Source: a virus. From it: a DNA stretch of 38,331 bases. The stretch covers positions 1 to 38,331 of IMG/VR virus record IMGVR_UViG_3300034682_000085; one strand, 5' to 3'. The notes beneath the pieces are model-generated. The model had not been told where the DNA came from and made no database searches. It was given only the letters and a program-made list of their open reading frames with translations. Both the position numbers and the translations under genes were made by a program. Each line of letters opens with the position of its first letter. The first letter of the stretch is position 1. Positions 30,615 through 38,122 of this stretch are shown piece after piece.

Positions 30615-31702
30615 CAGCCCCGATCGTCGGCGGCCTGCTCGGCAGCAAGGGCAGCTCGCAGTCGGGCACGCAGCAGATCACGCAGGACGTGAAGCAATCT
30701 GGCACCCAGTCCAGCACGACGTCCAACGCGCTCGACCCGCGCATCGCGCAGCTGCTGGGCCTCGGCGGCCAGGGCGGCGTGCTGGGCGGCCTGGAATCCC
30801 TGCTCGGGAATGGCGGCTCCAGCCTGGCAGGCCAGAGCAACAGCTTCCTGAACTCGAACGCTGGCCAAATCCTGAACAACGGTAAGGCCGGCACCGACGT
30901 GCTGATGAGCGGCCAGTTCAGCGCGCCGGCAATCCAGGGCGCACAGGTCCGAGCGCCGTCGCAGAACAATATCAACCTGTCGCCCACATTCCAGAGCCTG
31001 CTCGGCGGCGGCGACACGTCGGCGCTGATGAAGTCGCTCCAGGCCGGGAACGCGCTCGCCGGCGCCCAGTTCCAGCAGAACCAGCAGAACCTGACCGACA
31101 ACCTGCAGCGCAGCATCCTGGCCGGTATCCGCGGCGGCGCGATCGCGGCCGGCCAGTACGGCGGCTCGCGCCAGGGCATCGCCGAGGGCTTGGCCATCAG
31201 CGACCTGACGAAGCAGCTGAACAACTCGAACACGCAGTTCGGCCTCGGCGCCACGGCGGCCAACTCTTCGGCGCTGGCCAATGCGTACGAGAACGGCCAA
31301 AACCGCGCCCTGTCAGCGGCGCAGGGCCTGTCCGGCCAGCAGTACGGCGTCGCCTCCCAAGATGCAGCCGCGCGCCAGGCGGCCGACAACACGAACGTGC
31401 AGGCGCTGCTCGCCACGCGGGGCCAGAACAGCAACAACCTGGCCACCGGCATCGGCCTGCAGCAGGGCCTGCTGGGCAGCGCGGCGAACTACAGCAATAC
31501 CGACCTCGGGCGCCTGGGTATGGGTAGCGGCATCCTGGCACCCTTCCTCGGCGCCGGCGCCACGACCACCAGCAACGGCACCAGCAGCAGCACCAGCAAC
31601 ACCACGGGCAACCAGCCGATCTATCAGAACCAGCTGGGCGGCATCCTGGGCGGCGCGCAAGCCGGCCTGGGCCTGTTCAACAGCCTCAAAGGCATGTTTT
31701 AA
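30587..31702 (+). CDS. Ejection (internal virion) protein 1
   Basis: A 371-residue low-complexity protein very rich in Gly, Ser, Gln and Asn, with an N-terminal hydrophobic segment (IFKVAAPIVGGLLGSK) and many NNxN and SGQQ-type stretches. Such composition is characteristic of P22 gp7/gp20-type proteins that leave the head ahead of the DNA. AGGAG precedes ATG 30587. It is the first of three ejection genes in a row. Confidence 0.75.
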   Translation: MGIESIFKVAAPIVGGLLGSKGSSQSGTQQITQDVKQSGTQSSTTSNALDPRIAQLLGLGGQGGVLGGLESLLGNGGSSLAGQSNSFLNSNAGQILNNGKAGTDVLMSGQFSAPAIQGAQVRAPSQNNINLSPTFQSLLGGGDTSALMKSLQAGNALAGAQFQQNQQNLTDNLQRSILAGIRGGAIAAGQYGGSRQGIAEGLAISDLTKQLNNSNTQFGLGATAANSSALANAYENGQNRALSAAQGLSGQQYGVASQDAAARQAADNTNVQALLATRGQNSNNLATGIGLQQGLLGSAANYSNTDLGRLGMGSGILAPFLGAGATTTSNGTSSSTSNTTGNQPIYQNQLGGILGGAQAGLGLFNSLKGMF

Positions 31703-31711
31703 GGAAAACAG

Positions 31712-33079
31712 ATGGGAATCCTCGACGCAATCCTCAACCTGTCGCCAGAGCAGAACCGTGGCCTGTTGGCGTCCGCCGCACAGATGCTGCAGGCCTCGGG
31801 CCCATCGCGCACGCCCACCAGCTTCGGCCAGATCCTGGGCGGCGGGATCATGGCTGGCCTCGACGCTACCCAGCAAGCGCGCCAGCAGGGCCAGCTCGAG
31901 CAGCTGCGCGCGATCCAGCTCCAGGAGGCCCAGGCCAGCCTGGCGGCGCAGCAGCGCGCGCGAGAGAAGCAGCAGCGCGTCGACGACGTGTTCAGCAACT
32001 CATACCGCACTGCTGGCGCGCAGGCAGCGTCCCTTCCCGGTGGTCCCACCGTCGAGAACGCGGCGCGTATCGGTGAATTTCAGGACGGCTTCGACACGAA
32101 GGGCGCAGTCGACAAGCTGTGGTCGATCGATCCGATGATGGCCCTACAGCTGCAGCAGTCGATGAAGAAGGTCGGCCCGAAGTATGACTCGGGAATCACT
32201 TGGGTGAACGGTCCGGACGGCCGGCCTGTCGCCGTACGCACTGCAGACGACGGCAGCATCAAGCAGCTGGAAGGCTTGGCTCCACGCGACAAGCTCGAGC
32301 TGGCGAATCTGGGCGGCCGTAGCGAAGCGTACAACCCGTATGCGCTGCAGCCCGGACAGGCGTTCACGCGCACGGCGTCGCCCGACGCGCTGCTGCAGGC
32401 ATCGGTTGCGCGCGAGGGTCACATCCGCGCCGATGCGCGCGCCGAGCGAGCAAACCCGGCGAACAAACCGATGTCGGCTCTGCAGGAAACGAAATACCGA
32501 ACGCAGATCGCCAAGGACTACCAATCCGCGAACACCTTGCTCGCCAACATGGCAGATGTCGAACGCTCCGCTGCCGAGGTAAAAAGCGCACCAGGCCTGA
32601 AAGGTGCGACCGGCTTGCAGTCGTACTTCCCGTCTATGCCAAACAGCCTGGCAGCACAGGCCGAAGTTAAGCTGCAGAACCTTGAGGGCAAGGTAACCCA
32701 GCTTGGTAAGGCGGCCGCTGCGCAAGGCGGCGCTGTCGGTCCGATGGCTGTTCAGGAATGGAAGATCGTCAGGGACATGATTGCAGCAATCGACCCGTCC
32801 AAAGGCGACCAGGCACTTGTCGAGCAGATTGAACTGGTCGAGGGTCAGGCCAGAGGGGCAGCGGCACGGCTTCGGGATGCATACAGCAAACAGTATTCGG
32901 CGGACTTCGACCGCTACCCGCAGTTTGAAGAGTTGGCGCCCCCATCGCCGGCGCCCAACAAAAACTCGAAGCCAAATGGTACGTCCAAGTTTTCCGTCAC
33001 CGCACCGAACGGTAAGACTTACGACTTTCCCGATGCCCAATCGTTGGCGAACTTTAAACTCTCGGCCGGAATTCGATAA
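31712..33079 (+). CDS. Ejection (internal virion) protein 2
   Basis: A 455-residue protein with a Gly/Ala/Gln-rich helical N-terminus (MGILDAILNLSPEQNRGLLA) and a long helical centre. The C-terminal end (FSVTAPNGKTYDFPDAQSLA) resembles small modules attached to DNA-transfer proteins. AAGGAAA precedes ATG 31712. It is likely to be the P22 gp20-like DNA-transfer protein. Confidence 0.7.
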   Translation: MGILDAILNLSPEQNRGLLASAAQMLQASGPSRTPTSFGQILGGGIMAGLDATQQARQQGQLEQLRAIQLQEAQASLAAQQRAREKQQRVDDVFSNSYRTAGAQAASLPGGPTVENAARIGEFQDGFDTKGAVDKLWSIDPMMALQLQQSMKKVGPKYDSGITWVNGPDGRPVAVRTADDGSIKQLEGLAPRDKLELANLGGRSEAYNPYALQPGQAFTRTASPDALLQASVAREGHIRADARAERANPANKPMSALQETKYRTQIAKDYQSANTLLANMADVERSAAEVKSAPGLKGATGLQSYFPSMPNSLAAQAEVKLQNLEGKVTQLGKAAAAQGGAVGPMAVQEWKIVRDMIAAIDPSKGDQALVEQIELVEGQARGAAARLRDAYSKQYSADFDRYPQFEELAPPSPAPNKNSKPNGTSKFSVTAPNGKTYDFPDAQSLANFKLSAGIR

Positions 33080-35208
33080 TGACCGACTACGACAAAATCG
33101 CAGCCCGCTTCGGCGGTGCTGGCGCTGGTGCTGGAGCAGGAGCCGTCGAGGATAAATATGAGGCGGCGGCACGGAAGTTCGGTGGCGCCAGCCAAGGCGA
33201 GACGCTGCGGCGCGGCTTCGGTGCCCAACTCGAAGACGTCATTGCCGATGCTCCGCGCCAGCTCGGCCTCACCGCGCGCTACGCAGCCGAAGGCCTGGGC
33301 GACACCTTCGACAGCTTCGTGGGCAACCCGTTGCGCACCCTGGCCAGTCCGATCCTGGGTAATGCGCCGACAGCGCGCACCGGCGCCGCGCTGGCTGATG
33401 CTGTCGGCCTGCCACAGCCGCGCACCGCTGGCGAACGTGTCGTCGGCGACGCGGCGCGCCTGGTCTCGGGCGGCGCAGGCATGTTGGGCGCGGCGTCGAA
33501 GGCCGCGCAGGCCACCACCGGCACGGCGCAGGCTGCTGCTCGGCTGCTGGCATCGAATCCCGGCTCGCAGCTGGCTTCCGCCGGCGGCGCTGGCCTGGCT
33601 GGCGGCTACACGCGCGAGACCGGCGGCGGCGACGCCGCGCAACTCGTCGCATCGCTGGCTGGCGGCCTGGCCGCGCCGGCGGCGATTGGTGGCGCTCAGC
33701 GTGCGGCTGGCGCCGTGTCGCGCCGCATGCAGCCGCGCACGCCGACGCCCGAACAGTCGCAGCAGATCAACGTCACGATCAATAACGCGCTTCAGGATTC
33801 CGGGGTCACGCTGGAGGAGCTGCCGCGCCAGGTGGCGCAGAGCATCCGCAACGACGTCGCCGCGGCGTTCCGTACCAGTGACCAAGTATCGCCCGACGCA
33901 ATCCGACGCCTGGCCGACTACCGCCTGACCGGACTAACGCCGACGGCCGCCGGGCTAACGCTGGATCCGGCCGTGGTCACCCAGCAGAAGAACCTGGCCA
34001 AGCTGGGCGTGAACAGCAAGGACGCGACGGCGCAGTTCCTGGGCCAGACCGAGAACCGCAACAACCAGCTGCTCAAGCAGGGCCTGAACAGCCTGGGCGC
34101 CAGCGCGGCGGACGATGCCTATGCTGGCGGACAGCGCGTGATCGATGCCCTGGCCAGTCGTGATGCCCGTGCGCGGCAGTTGATCGGTGAGCGCTATAGC
34201 GAAGCGCGCGCCGCAGATGGCCGTAGCGCGATGCTCGACCCCCATGCATTCACCCAGCGCGCCAACAACCTGCTTGACGACGCACTGCTGGGCGGGAAGC
34301 TGCCGGGCGACGTGCGCAACCTGCTGAACCGCACCGCGGCCGGACAAATGCCGCTGACTGTGGACGTTGCCGAGCAGTTCAAAACGCGCATCGGAGACCT
34401 GCAGCGCTCGACCACCGATATGGCTGAACGCAAGGCGCTGTCGCTGGTGCGCTCCGCGCTGGACGACACGCCCCTGCAGTCTGGCCAGCAGATCGGTCAA
34501 CAGGCGCAGGATGCCTTCAACCGTGCGCGCGGGCTCAATCGGTCGTATATGCAGATCGTGGAGCGCACTCCGGCGCTGCAGGCGGTGCGCGACGGCGTCG
34601 AGCCCGACAAGTTCGTCCAGCAGTTCATCGTCGGTACCGGCAAGCCTGCCAGCGTGATGAGCGTGGCGCAGCTCAAAAGCTCGATCAAGGGCAGCCCAGA
34701 CGCAATGAACGCGGTGCGCGAACAGATCACCGGCTTCCTCAAGCAGCGCGCGCTGAATGGCCAGGCAGACGAGGTAGGCAACTTCAGCAGCGCCGCCTAC
34801 ACCAAGGCGCTCGAACAGATCGGGGAGCGCAAGCTCCGGCTGTTCTTCCAGCCGGACGAGATCAACCAGATGAAGGCGCTGGGCCGCGTGTCGCGCTACG
34901 AGCAGTTCCAGCCGGCCGGTGCTGCGGTGAACAATTCGAATACGGCGGGCGCGCTGGGCGGCCTCGCGGAGCGGATCCTGAGCCAGTCGGTGCTGTCGAA
35001 GATTCCCTTTGGTCAGGCCGCAATCGGTGAGCCGCTGCAAAACATCCAGGTGGGCTTCCAGTCTGGACGCGCGCTGGACGTGCCGCGCAACCTGGCGGGG
35101 CCCCGCACGCAGGTTCCGGCCGGCCAACGAGGGCTGCTGCTCTCGCCGGCGGCGTTTATGGACTTGGAGACGGAGGAGGAACGGCAGCGCCGGCTACTTA
35201 CGCCGTGA
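33079..35208 (+). CDS. Ejection (internal virion) protein 3, gp16-like
   Basis: A 709-residue protein. The N-terminal 220 residues are Ala/Gly-rich and repetitive, and the rest is helical with charged blocks (LDPAVVTQQKNLAKLGVNSK, ESLxRNxxD-type helices). It is comparable in size to P22 gp16 (609). No lytic transglycosylase motif was seen, so cell-wall penetration must come from elsewhere. ATG 33079 overlaps the previous stop (TAATG). Confidence 0.72.
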   Translation: MTDYDKIAARFGGAGAGAGAGAVEDKYEAAARKFGGASQGETLRRGFGAQLEDVIADAPRQLGLTARYAAEGLGDTFDSFVGNPLRTLASPILGNAPTARTGAALADAVGLPQPRTAGERVVGDAARLVSGGAGMLGAASKAAQATTGTAQAAARLLASNPGSQLASAGGAGLAGGYTRETGGGDAAQLVASLAGGLAAPAAIGGAQRAAGAVSRRMQPRTPTPEQSQQINVTINNALQDSGVTLEELPRQVAQSIRNDVAAAFRTSDQVSPDAIRRLADYRLTGLTPTAAGLTLDPAVVTQQKNLAKLGVNSKDATAQFLGQTENRNNQLLKQGLNSLGASAADDAYAGGQRVIDALASRDARARQLIGERYSEARAADGRSAMLDPHAFTQRANNLLDDALLGGKLPGDVRNLLNRTAAGQMPLTVDVAEQFKTRIGDLQRSTTDMAERKALSLVRSALDDTPLQSGQQIGQQAQDAFNRARGLNRSYMQIVERTPALQAVRDGVEPDKFVQQFIVGTGKPASVMSVAQLKSSIKGSPDAMNAVREQITGFLKQRALNGQADEVGNFSSAAYTKALEQIGERKLRLFFQPDEINQMKALGRVSRYEQFQPAGAAVNNSNTAGALGGLAERILSQSVLSKIPFGQAAIGEPLQNIQVGFQSGRALDVPRNLAGPRTQVPAGQRGLLLSPAAFMDLETEEERQRRLLTP

Positions 35209-35271
35209 CGCCCACCAGGCATTGATGATGAACGCGAGCACCGCGCCCAGCTGAATCGGATCGAAGTGCAT
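35194..35271 (-). CDS. Possible 25-residue single-TM protein, antisense
   Basis: MHFDPIQLGAVLAFIINAWW is followed by ASRRK: one hydrophobic helix with a positive end. On the minus strand AGGGGTGG lies 4 nt upstream of ATG 35271, an unusually good ribosome-binding site for a chance frame. It overlaps the end of the ejection gene and lies in a 136-bp non-coding gap ahead of the lysis genes. It could be a small membrane regulator, or a chance frame. Confidence 0.4.
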   Translation of the reverse strand: MHFDPIQLGAVLAFIINAWWASRRK

Positions 35272-35302
35272 TCGCCACCCCTGAAAGTTTCGACAATTAT
35301 AC

Positions 35303-35329
35303 GGCCACCCTCGGGTGGCCTTTTCTTTT
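35303..35329 (+). terminator. Terminator after the ejection genes
   Basis: GGCCACCC (35303-35310) and GGGTGGCC (35313-35320) form a tight hairpin followed by TTTTCTTTT. It separates the virion genes from the lysis cassette. It also works moderately as a terminator only on the + strand. Confidence 0.88.
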
Positions 35330-35344
35330 CCTGAAAGGGTCCAC

Positions 35345-35590
35345 GTGACCACCACGACCGAACAACAAAACGCGATCAACGTGGCGGCCATCCAGGTGGA
35401 AGTTGCCCACCTCAAGCTGGCTGTCGCCGAACTGCGCACCACCAACGCCGAACTCGACCGCAAGGTCGACCTGGTGCTGGCCCAACTGGCCGAGGCCCGG
35501 GGCGGCTGGCGCACCCTGATGCTGATCGGCGGCGCCGCCGGCTCCCTGGGCAGCGGCATCACCTGGCTTGTCTCCCACCTGAAAGGCTGA
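35345..35590 (+). CDS. Holin candidate (coiled coil plus C-terminal TM)
   Basis: An 81-residue protein with an N-terminal helical coiled coil (about 10-50, VEVAHLKLAVAELRTTNAEL) and one C-terminal membrane segment (about 55-76). This is the shape of the XhlA-like phage lysis proteins. It starts at GTG 35345 after GAAAGGG and directly precedes the endolysin gene. A different function, such as an antiholin, cannot be excluded. Confidence 0.7.
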   Translation: MTTTTEQQNAINVAAIQVEVAHLKLAVAELRTTNAELDRKVDLVLAQLAEARGGWRTLMLIGGAAGSLGSGITWLVSHLKG

Positions 35591-35592
35591 CC

Positions 35593-36009
35593 ATGGACCG
35601 CCAAAAGCTGATGGCCCAACTGGTCATCGATGAGGGCCGCCGCGCCCTATCCTACGTCGACACCGTCGGCAAGATCACCGCCGGCGTCGGCCGAAACATC
35701 ACCGACCGCCCGTTCTCGGACGACGAGATCGACCTGATGCTGCGCAACGACGTCGCCGGCGTCGAGCGCGACCTGGACAAGCGCCTGCCCTGGTGGCGCC
35801 AGATGACGCCGGCGCGCCAGAACGTGCTGGCGAACATGTGCTTCAACCTCGGCATCAACCGGCTGCTCGGCTTCGAGCAGGCGCTGACGCATATGCGCGC
35901 CGGCCAGTACGACGACGCCGCACGCGAAATGCTCGATTCCCGTTGGGCCCGGCAGGTTGGCGATCGCGCCAAGCGCCTGGCCGCCCTCATGCGCAAAGGA
36001 GAATTCTGA
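35593..36009 (+). CDS. Endolysin, T4-type lysozyme (GH24)
   Basis: A 138-residue muramidase that cleaves the glycan of peptidoglycan. The catalytic triad E14-D23-T29 has the E-x8-D-x5-T spacing of T4 lysozyme (E11-D20-T26), within IDEGRRALSYVDTVGKITAG. No signal peptide is present, so it depends on the holin for release. The fold end (ARQVGDRAKRLAALMRKG) is typical. It overlaps the next start (TGATG). Confidence 0.93.
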   Translation: MDRQKLMAQLVIDEGRRALSYVDTVGKITAGVGRNITDRPFSDDEIDLMLRNDVAGVERDLDKRLPWWRQMTPARQNVLANMCFNLGINRLLGFEQALTHMRAGQYDDAAREMLDSRWARQVGDRAKRLAALMRKGEF

Positions 36010-36128
36010 TGAAACGCATCCTGCTGCTCGCCGCCATGCTCGCCCTGGCCGGCTGCTCGAACCTGGCCCTGCAATGCAGCGGCACCTATACCGGCGACGA
36101 GGTGCGCAATGGCGCGGCCAGCAAGTAA
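36009..36128 (+). CDS. Small lipoprotein, Rz1/spanin-like
   Basis: A 39-residue lipoprotein: MKRILLLAAMLALAGC, with lipobox LAGC and a short mature part. It follows the endolysin gene with ATG overlapping its stop. In lysis cassettes such a lipoprotein is the outer-membrane spanin (Rz1). It is very short and not nested in an Rz gene, and no inner-membrane Rz partner is visible here, so its pairing is unclear. Confidence 0.7.
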   Translation: MKRILLLAAMLALAGCSNLALQCSGTYTGDEVRNGAASK

Positions 36129-36507
36129 GGCCCGGTTCCTGTCGACGCTGCGCACGGACCGCGTGAGCCTGACCAGCGCCGACCGGATCCTGCTGGCGCC
36201 GCTGGTGTTCTCGTCCGAACTGCTCGATCGCTATGTGGTCGTGCCGGAAGGGTTCGTGACCGACTTCGCCAGCGTGCCGCGCGCGCCGCTCACTTACTGG
36301 CTGTTCGGTGGCGTGGGCGACGAGGCGGCGGTCGTGCACGACTTCCTCTACGAGACCGGCGCCGTGCCGCGCGCGCTGGCCGACGAGGTCTACGGCGAGG
36401 CGCTCGAGGCCTGCGGCGTGCCGGCGTGGCGCCGCGGCCCCATGGTGCTGGCCGTGCGCCTGTTCGGTGGCAGCCGGTACACCCCGCCCGCGCCGGCGGC
36501 ACCGTGA
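36109..36507 (+). CDS. DUF1353 phage protein
   Basis: A 132-residue protein with the DUF1353 signature YVVVPEGFVTDFASVPRAPL, HDFLYETGAVPRALADEVYG. Homologues occur at the lysis end of many tailed phages and are of unknown function. ATG 36109 lies within the lipoprotein gene. Its stop overlaps the next ATG (TGATG). Confidence 0.88.
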   Translation: MARPASKARFLSTLRTDRVSLTSADRILLAPLVFSSELLDRYVVVPEGFVTDFASVPRAPLTYWLFGGVGDEAAVVHDFLYETGAVPRALADEVYGEALEACGVPAWRRGPMVLAVRLFGGSRYTPPAPAAP

Positions 36508-36704
36508 TGGAGTTCGACATCTTCGCCCTCACCCCGGGCGGCGGCGGCCACGTGCTGACCGTTCACCAGGAGCGCAAGGACGCCGGGCCGCGCCTGGTCA
36601 TCATCGCTGGCGGCGAGGTTCCGGCGCCGGCCGAAGCGGCGATGGAGCGCCTGCTGGGCGAGCCGCTCGACGCTGCGTCGGCTGCAGTAGCACCCGCCAC
36701 GTAA
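36507..36704 (+). CDS. Small unknown protein after DUF1353
   Basis: A 65-residue protein (MEFDIFALTPGGGGHVLTVH...) with a beta-rich start and a helical, Ala-rich end. ATG 36507 overlaps the DUF1353 stop (TGATG). No family is recognised. It is the last gene of the late block read in this tight coupling. Confidence 0.65.
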   Translation: MEFDIFALTPGGGGHVLTVHQERKDAGPRLVIIAGGEVPAPAEAAMERLLGEPLDAASAAVAPAT

Positions 36705-36813
36705 GGTCGAAAGGGATGGTCTGCTCATGCAGCGCGCAGGCGCCCTCGGCGACTTCCATCCTCACAGCCCGGTCGACCAGCAACGCCGTCTGCACATCGA
36801 TTCGCTTGTCCAT
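36601..36813 (-). CDS. Possible small regulatory-like protein, antisense
   Basis: A 70-residue frame. The first 45 residues (MDKRIDVQTALLVDRAVRME...) form a plausible helical protein and lie mostly outside the other gene, while the last 25 are Arg/Pro/Ala-rich and run antisense to 36507-36704. No ribosome-binding site is evident. It would diverge from the 36921 gene. Confidence 0.4.
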   Translation of the reverse strand: MDKRIDVQTALLVDRAVRMEVAEGACALHEQTIPFDLTWRVLLQPTQRRAARPAGAPSPLRPAPEPRRQR

Positions 36814-36920
36814 AGCTGATGATCGCAGGCGGCAGCCAGGCGGCGGTGACGTTGCTCAACAGTGCTACACTCCGGCCGATGCGAGTACGAGTCAAACGAC
36901 TAAGGGAGCGCGGCCAGCGA

Positions 36921-37169
36921 ATGTCGGACCGCCAGATCGATTCAGCAATACCGGTTGAGGGTGAGCTGCGCGTCTACGGCATCGCCGGCGCCATCCAGGC
37001 GACCATCACCGACCCAAATAGCCAGGTGGCCGAGCCGCTGCTACTGCTCCACGAAGCCAAGCTGACCACGATGCACGGCGCCGGCATGCTGCTCAAGGGC
37101 GAGGAGCGGCCGCAGGGAGAGAAGGGTCCTGCATATATCCAGGAATGGTCAATCCGTCTCGACGGCTGA
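36921..37169 (+). CDS. Small unknown protein near the right end
   Basis: An 82-residue soluble protein (MSDRQIDSAIPVEGELRVYG...) with a beta-rich core containing ATITDPNSQVAEPLLLLHEA. I chose ATG 36921, which has GGGAG about a dozen bases upstream. The frame is open to 36819 (ATG 36879 and 36819), so the N-terminus is uncertain. No family is recognised. It may be a late or lysogenic accessory gene. Confidence 0.65.
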   Translation: MSDRQIDSAIPVEGELRVYGIAGAIQATITDPNSQVAEPLLLLHEAKLTTMHGAGMLLKGEERPQGEKGPAYIQEWSIRLDG

Positions 37170-37337
37170 GTTACCATCGACATCGCCGGATCGCTGTAGC
37201 AAATCCACAACACACGCGAACTTTTATCGCAAGATTCTTATCGCGCCTCCCGCCGTTTTGACTCCCGTTTCATCAAAAAGCTTACGAAATGTAGTCGTCC
37301 TATGACGGGATTACCATTTCGTGCAGCGAAACGCTAC

Positions 37338-37355
37338 ATTTTGCAATTGCAAAAT
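37338..37355. repeat. 18-bp perfect palindrome
   Basis: ATTTTGCAATTGCAAAAT is a perfect palindrome centred at 37346-37347 in the AT-rich block, flanked by AACGCT and AGCGTT inverted arms. It could be a DNA-binding protein site or the core of a cruciform. Confidence 0.7.
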
Positions 37356-37491
37356 AACGCATAGCGTTGGTTCCGTAAGATTCTTGTTCACAGAACGTAG
37401 TTTTCATAGGAGAACGCTGTAACCAGCGAACACTTGTGAGAGTTGAAGCGTTTGCAGTATGCTGAATTCGCTGTCTCAAAACAGCAATGAA

Positions 37492-37529
37492 AAAGCCCCG
37501 ACCCACCGTGGAAAGTATGTCGAGGCTTT
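37492..37529 (-). terminator. Stem-loop, possible leftward terminator
   Basis: AAAGCCCCGAC (37492-37502) and GTCGAGGCTTT (37519-37529) form an 11-bp stem with one mismatch and a 16-nt loop. Read leftward it ends in five T, so it could stop transcription approaching from attR. Read rightward it has only three T and may instead be an mRNA leader structure. Confidence 0.5.
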
Positions 37530-37550
37530 GAATCCCTCAAGCGAATTATC

Positions 37551-37562
37551 GTGACATGTCAC
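37551..37562. promoter_or_regulatory. 12-bp palindrome before the last gene
   Basis: GTGACATGTCAC is a perfect palindrome 19 bp before ATG 37582 and just ahead of its ribosome-binding site (AGGAG). It has the form of an operator for a dimeric regulator, which would act at the RNA polymerase or ribosome access region of this gene. Confidence 0.5.
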
Positions 37563-37581
37563 GAAAAATAGGAGATCCGAT

Positions 37582-37872
37582 ATGGACAATAGTAGCGCCC
37601 GGGCTGAAAGTCAACCGCCCGTTCACCTTCCCGAACTGCGGCTCATCCAGTACCTGTGCGACATCATGCAAATGCTGCGCGGCTGGTACGAGTACTACGA
37701 GGATGCCATCCGGTCAGTCGACCAGGCGGTCGCCGCCAAGGTCCACGACCTGATGATCGAAGGCGTGATCGCTGCCCGACAGATCGCCCGGGCGCTCAAC
37801 TTCGAGCTGCCGACACAGCCACTAGACTGGACGCTGACGCCCCCCCCGCCTCGTCCGTCACGTGAGTTGTAG
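37582..37872 (+). CDS. Last prophage gene, unknown
   Basis: A 96-residue helical protein with conserved-looking LPELRLIQYLCDIMQMLRGW and EYYEDAIRSVDQAVAAKVHD, and a Pro-rich C-terminal end. AGGAG lies 9 nt before ATG 37582. It has its own strong terminator at 37892. The position between the regulatory block and attR, and the standalone transcript structure, suit a lysogenic conversion gene. No family is recognised. Confidence 0.7.
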   Translation: MDNSSARAESQPPVHLPELRLIQYLCDIMQMLRGWYEYYEDAIRSVDQAVAAKVHDLMIEGVIAARQIARALNFELPTQPLDWTLTPPPPRPSREL

Positions 37873-37891
37873 TCCAAGGTGCGTGTTCTGC

Positions 37892-37912
37892 AGCGCCCTT
37901 CGGGGCGCTTTT
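37892..37912 (+). terminator. Terminator with TTCG tetraloop
   Basis: AGCGCCC, loop TTCG, GGGCGCT (37892-37909) followed by a short T-run (TTTT). It lies 19 bp after the stop of the 37582-37872 gene and about 70 bp before attR. Confidence 0.8.
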
Positions 37913-37939
37913 CGAAATCTCTACAGTACTACGCAGAAT

Positions 37940-37947
37940 TTACGCAC
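37940..37947 (+). promoter_or_regulatory. Candidate integrase arm-type site (right arm)
   Basis: TTACGCAC matches the core of the two repeats near int (224-231 and 246-253). It lies 34 bp inside attR. Its position suits the P-arm site on the attR side. Only one full copy is visible here. Confidence 0.4.
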
Positions 37948-37980
37948 GCTGACCATATTGCCTTTGGTGACAAGCAGTTG

Positions 37981-38000
37981 GATTCCGGCTCCGGGCACCA
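37981..38000 (+). repeat. attR core (20-bp direct repeat)
   Basis: The second copy of gattccggctccgggcacca. It is not part of a complete tRNA gene here. It marks the right boundary of the prophage. Flanking bases differ from those of attL. Confidence 0.95.
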
Positions 38001-38122
38001 AGGATTTACGCGGGTTAACGGGTATCTGCGGGGTATGTGCGGGGTAAGTACGTACCCATTTTGCCGCTCCAGCTTCCCCAAACTGCGCGCTTTTTCACAA
38101 AAGCCTTTGAATCTCGCCATTT

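Larger units (their letters stand above)
37170..37581. other. AT-rich non-coding block rich in inverted repeats
   Basis: No reliable coding frame. The block is far more AT-rich than its surroundings and is dense in self-complementary pieces: AAATGTAG (37287-37294) with CTACATTT (37334-37341), CTTACG (37281-37286) with CGTAAG (37374-37379), AACGCT (37330-37335) with AGCGTT (37363-37368), CGCTG/CAGCG (37415-37428), the palindromes at 37338 and 37551 and the stem at 37492. It is a candidate regulatory or non-coding RNA region of the right arm. Confidence 0.6.
80..38000. mobile_element. Complete P22-like (podovirus) temperate prophage
   Basis: A 20-bp direct repeat bounds the element at 80-99 and 37981-38000. 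Between the repeats lie, in lambdoid order, an integrase, a leftward recombination operon, a CI/Cro switch with operators, replication genes, a Q-like late regulator, P22-type packaging and capsid genes, ejection proteins and lysis genes. All core genes look intact, with no frameshift or stop seen in them, so the prophage may be inducible. Confidence 0.95.

Noticed and set aside
37929-38120. 63-codon leftward frame crossing attR
   Set aside because: It includes translated tRNA end sequence and spans the junction between prophage and chromosome. A gene here would be a product of integration and has no recognised domain.
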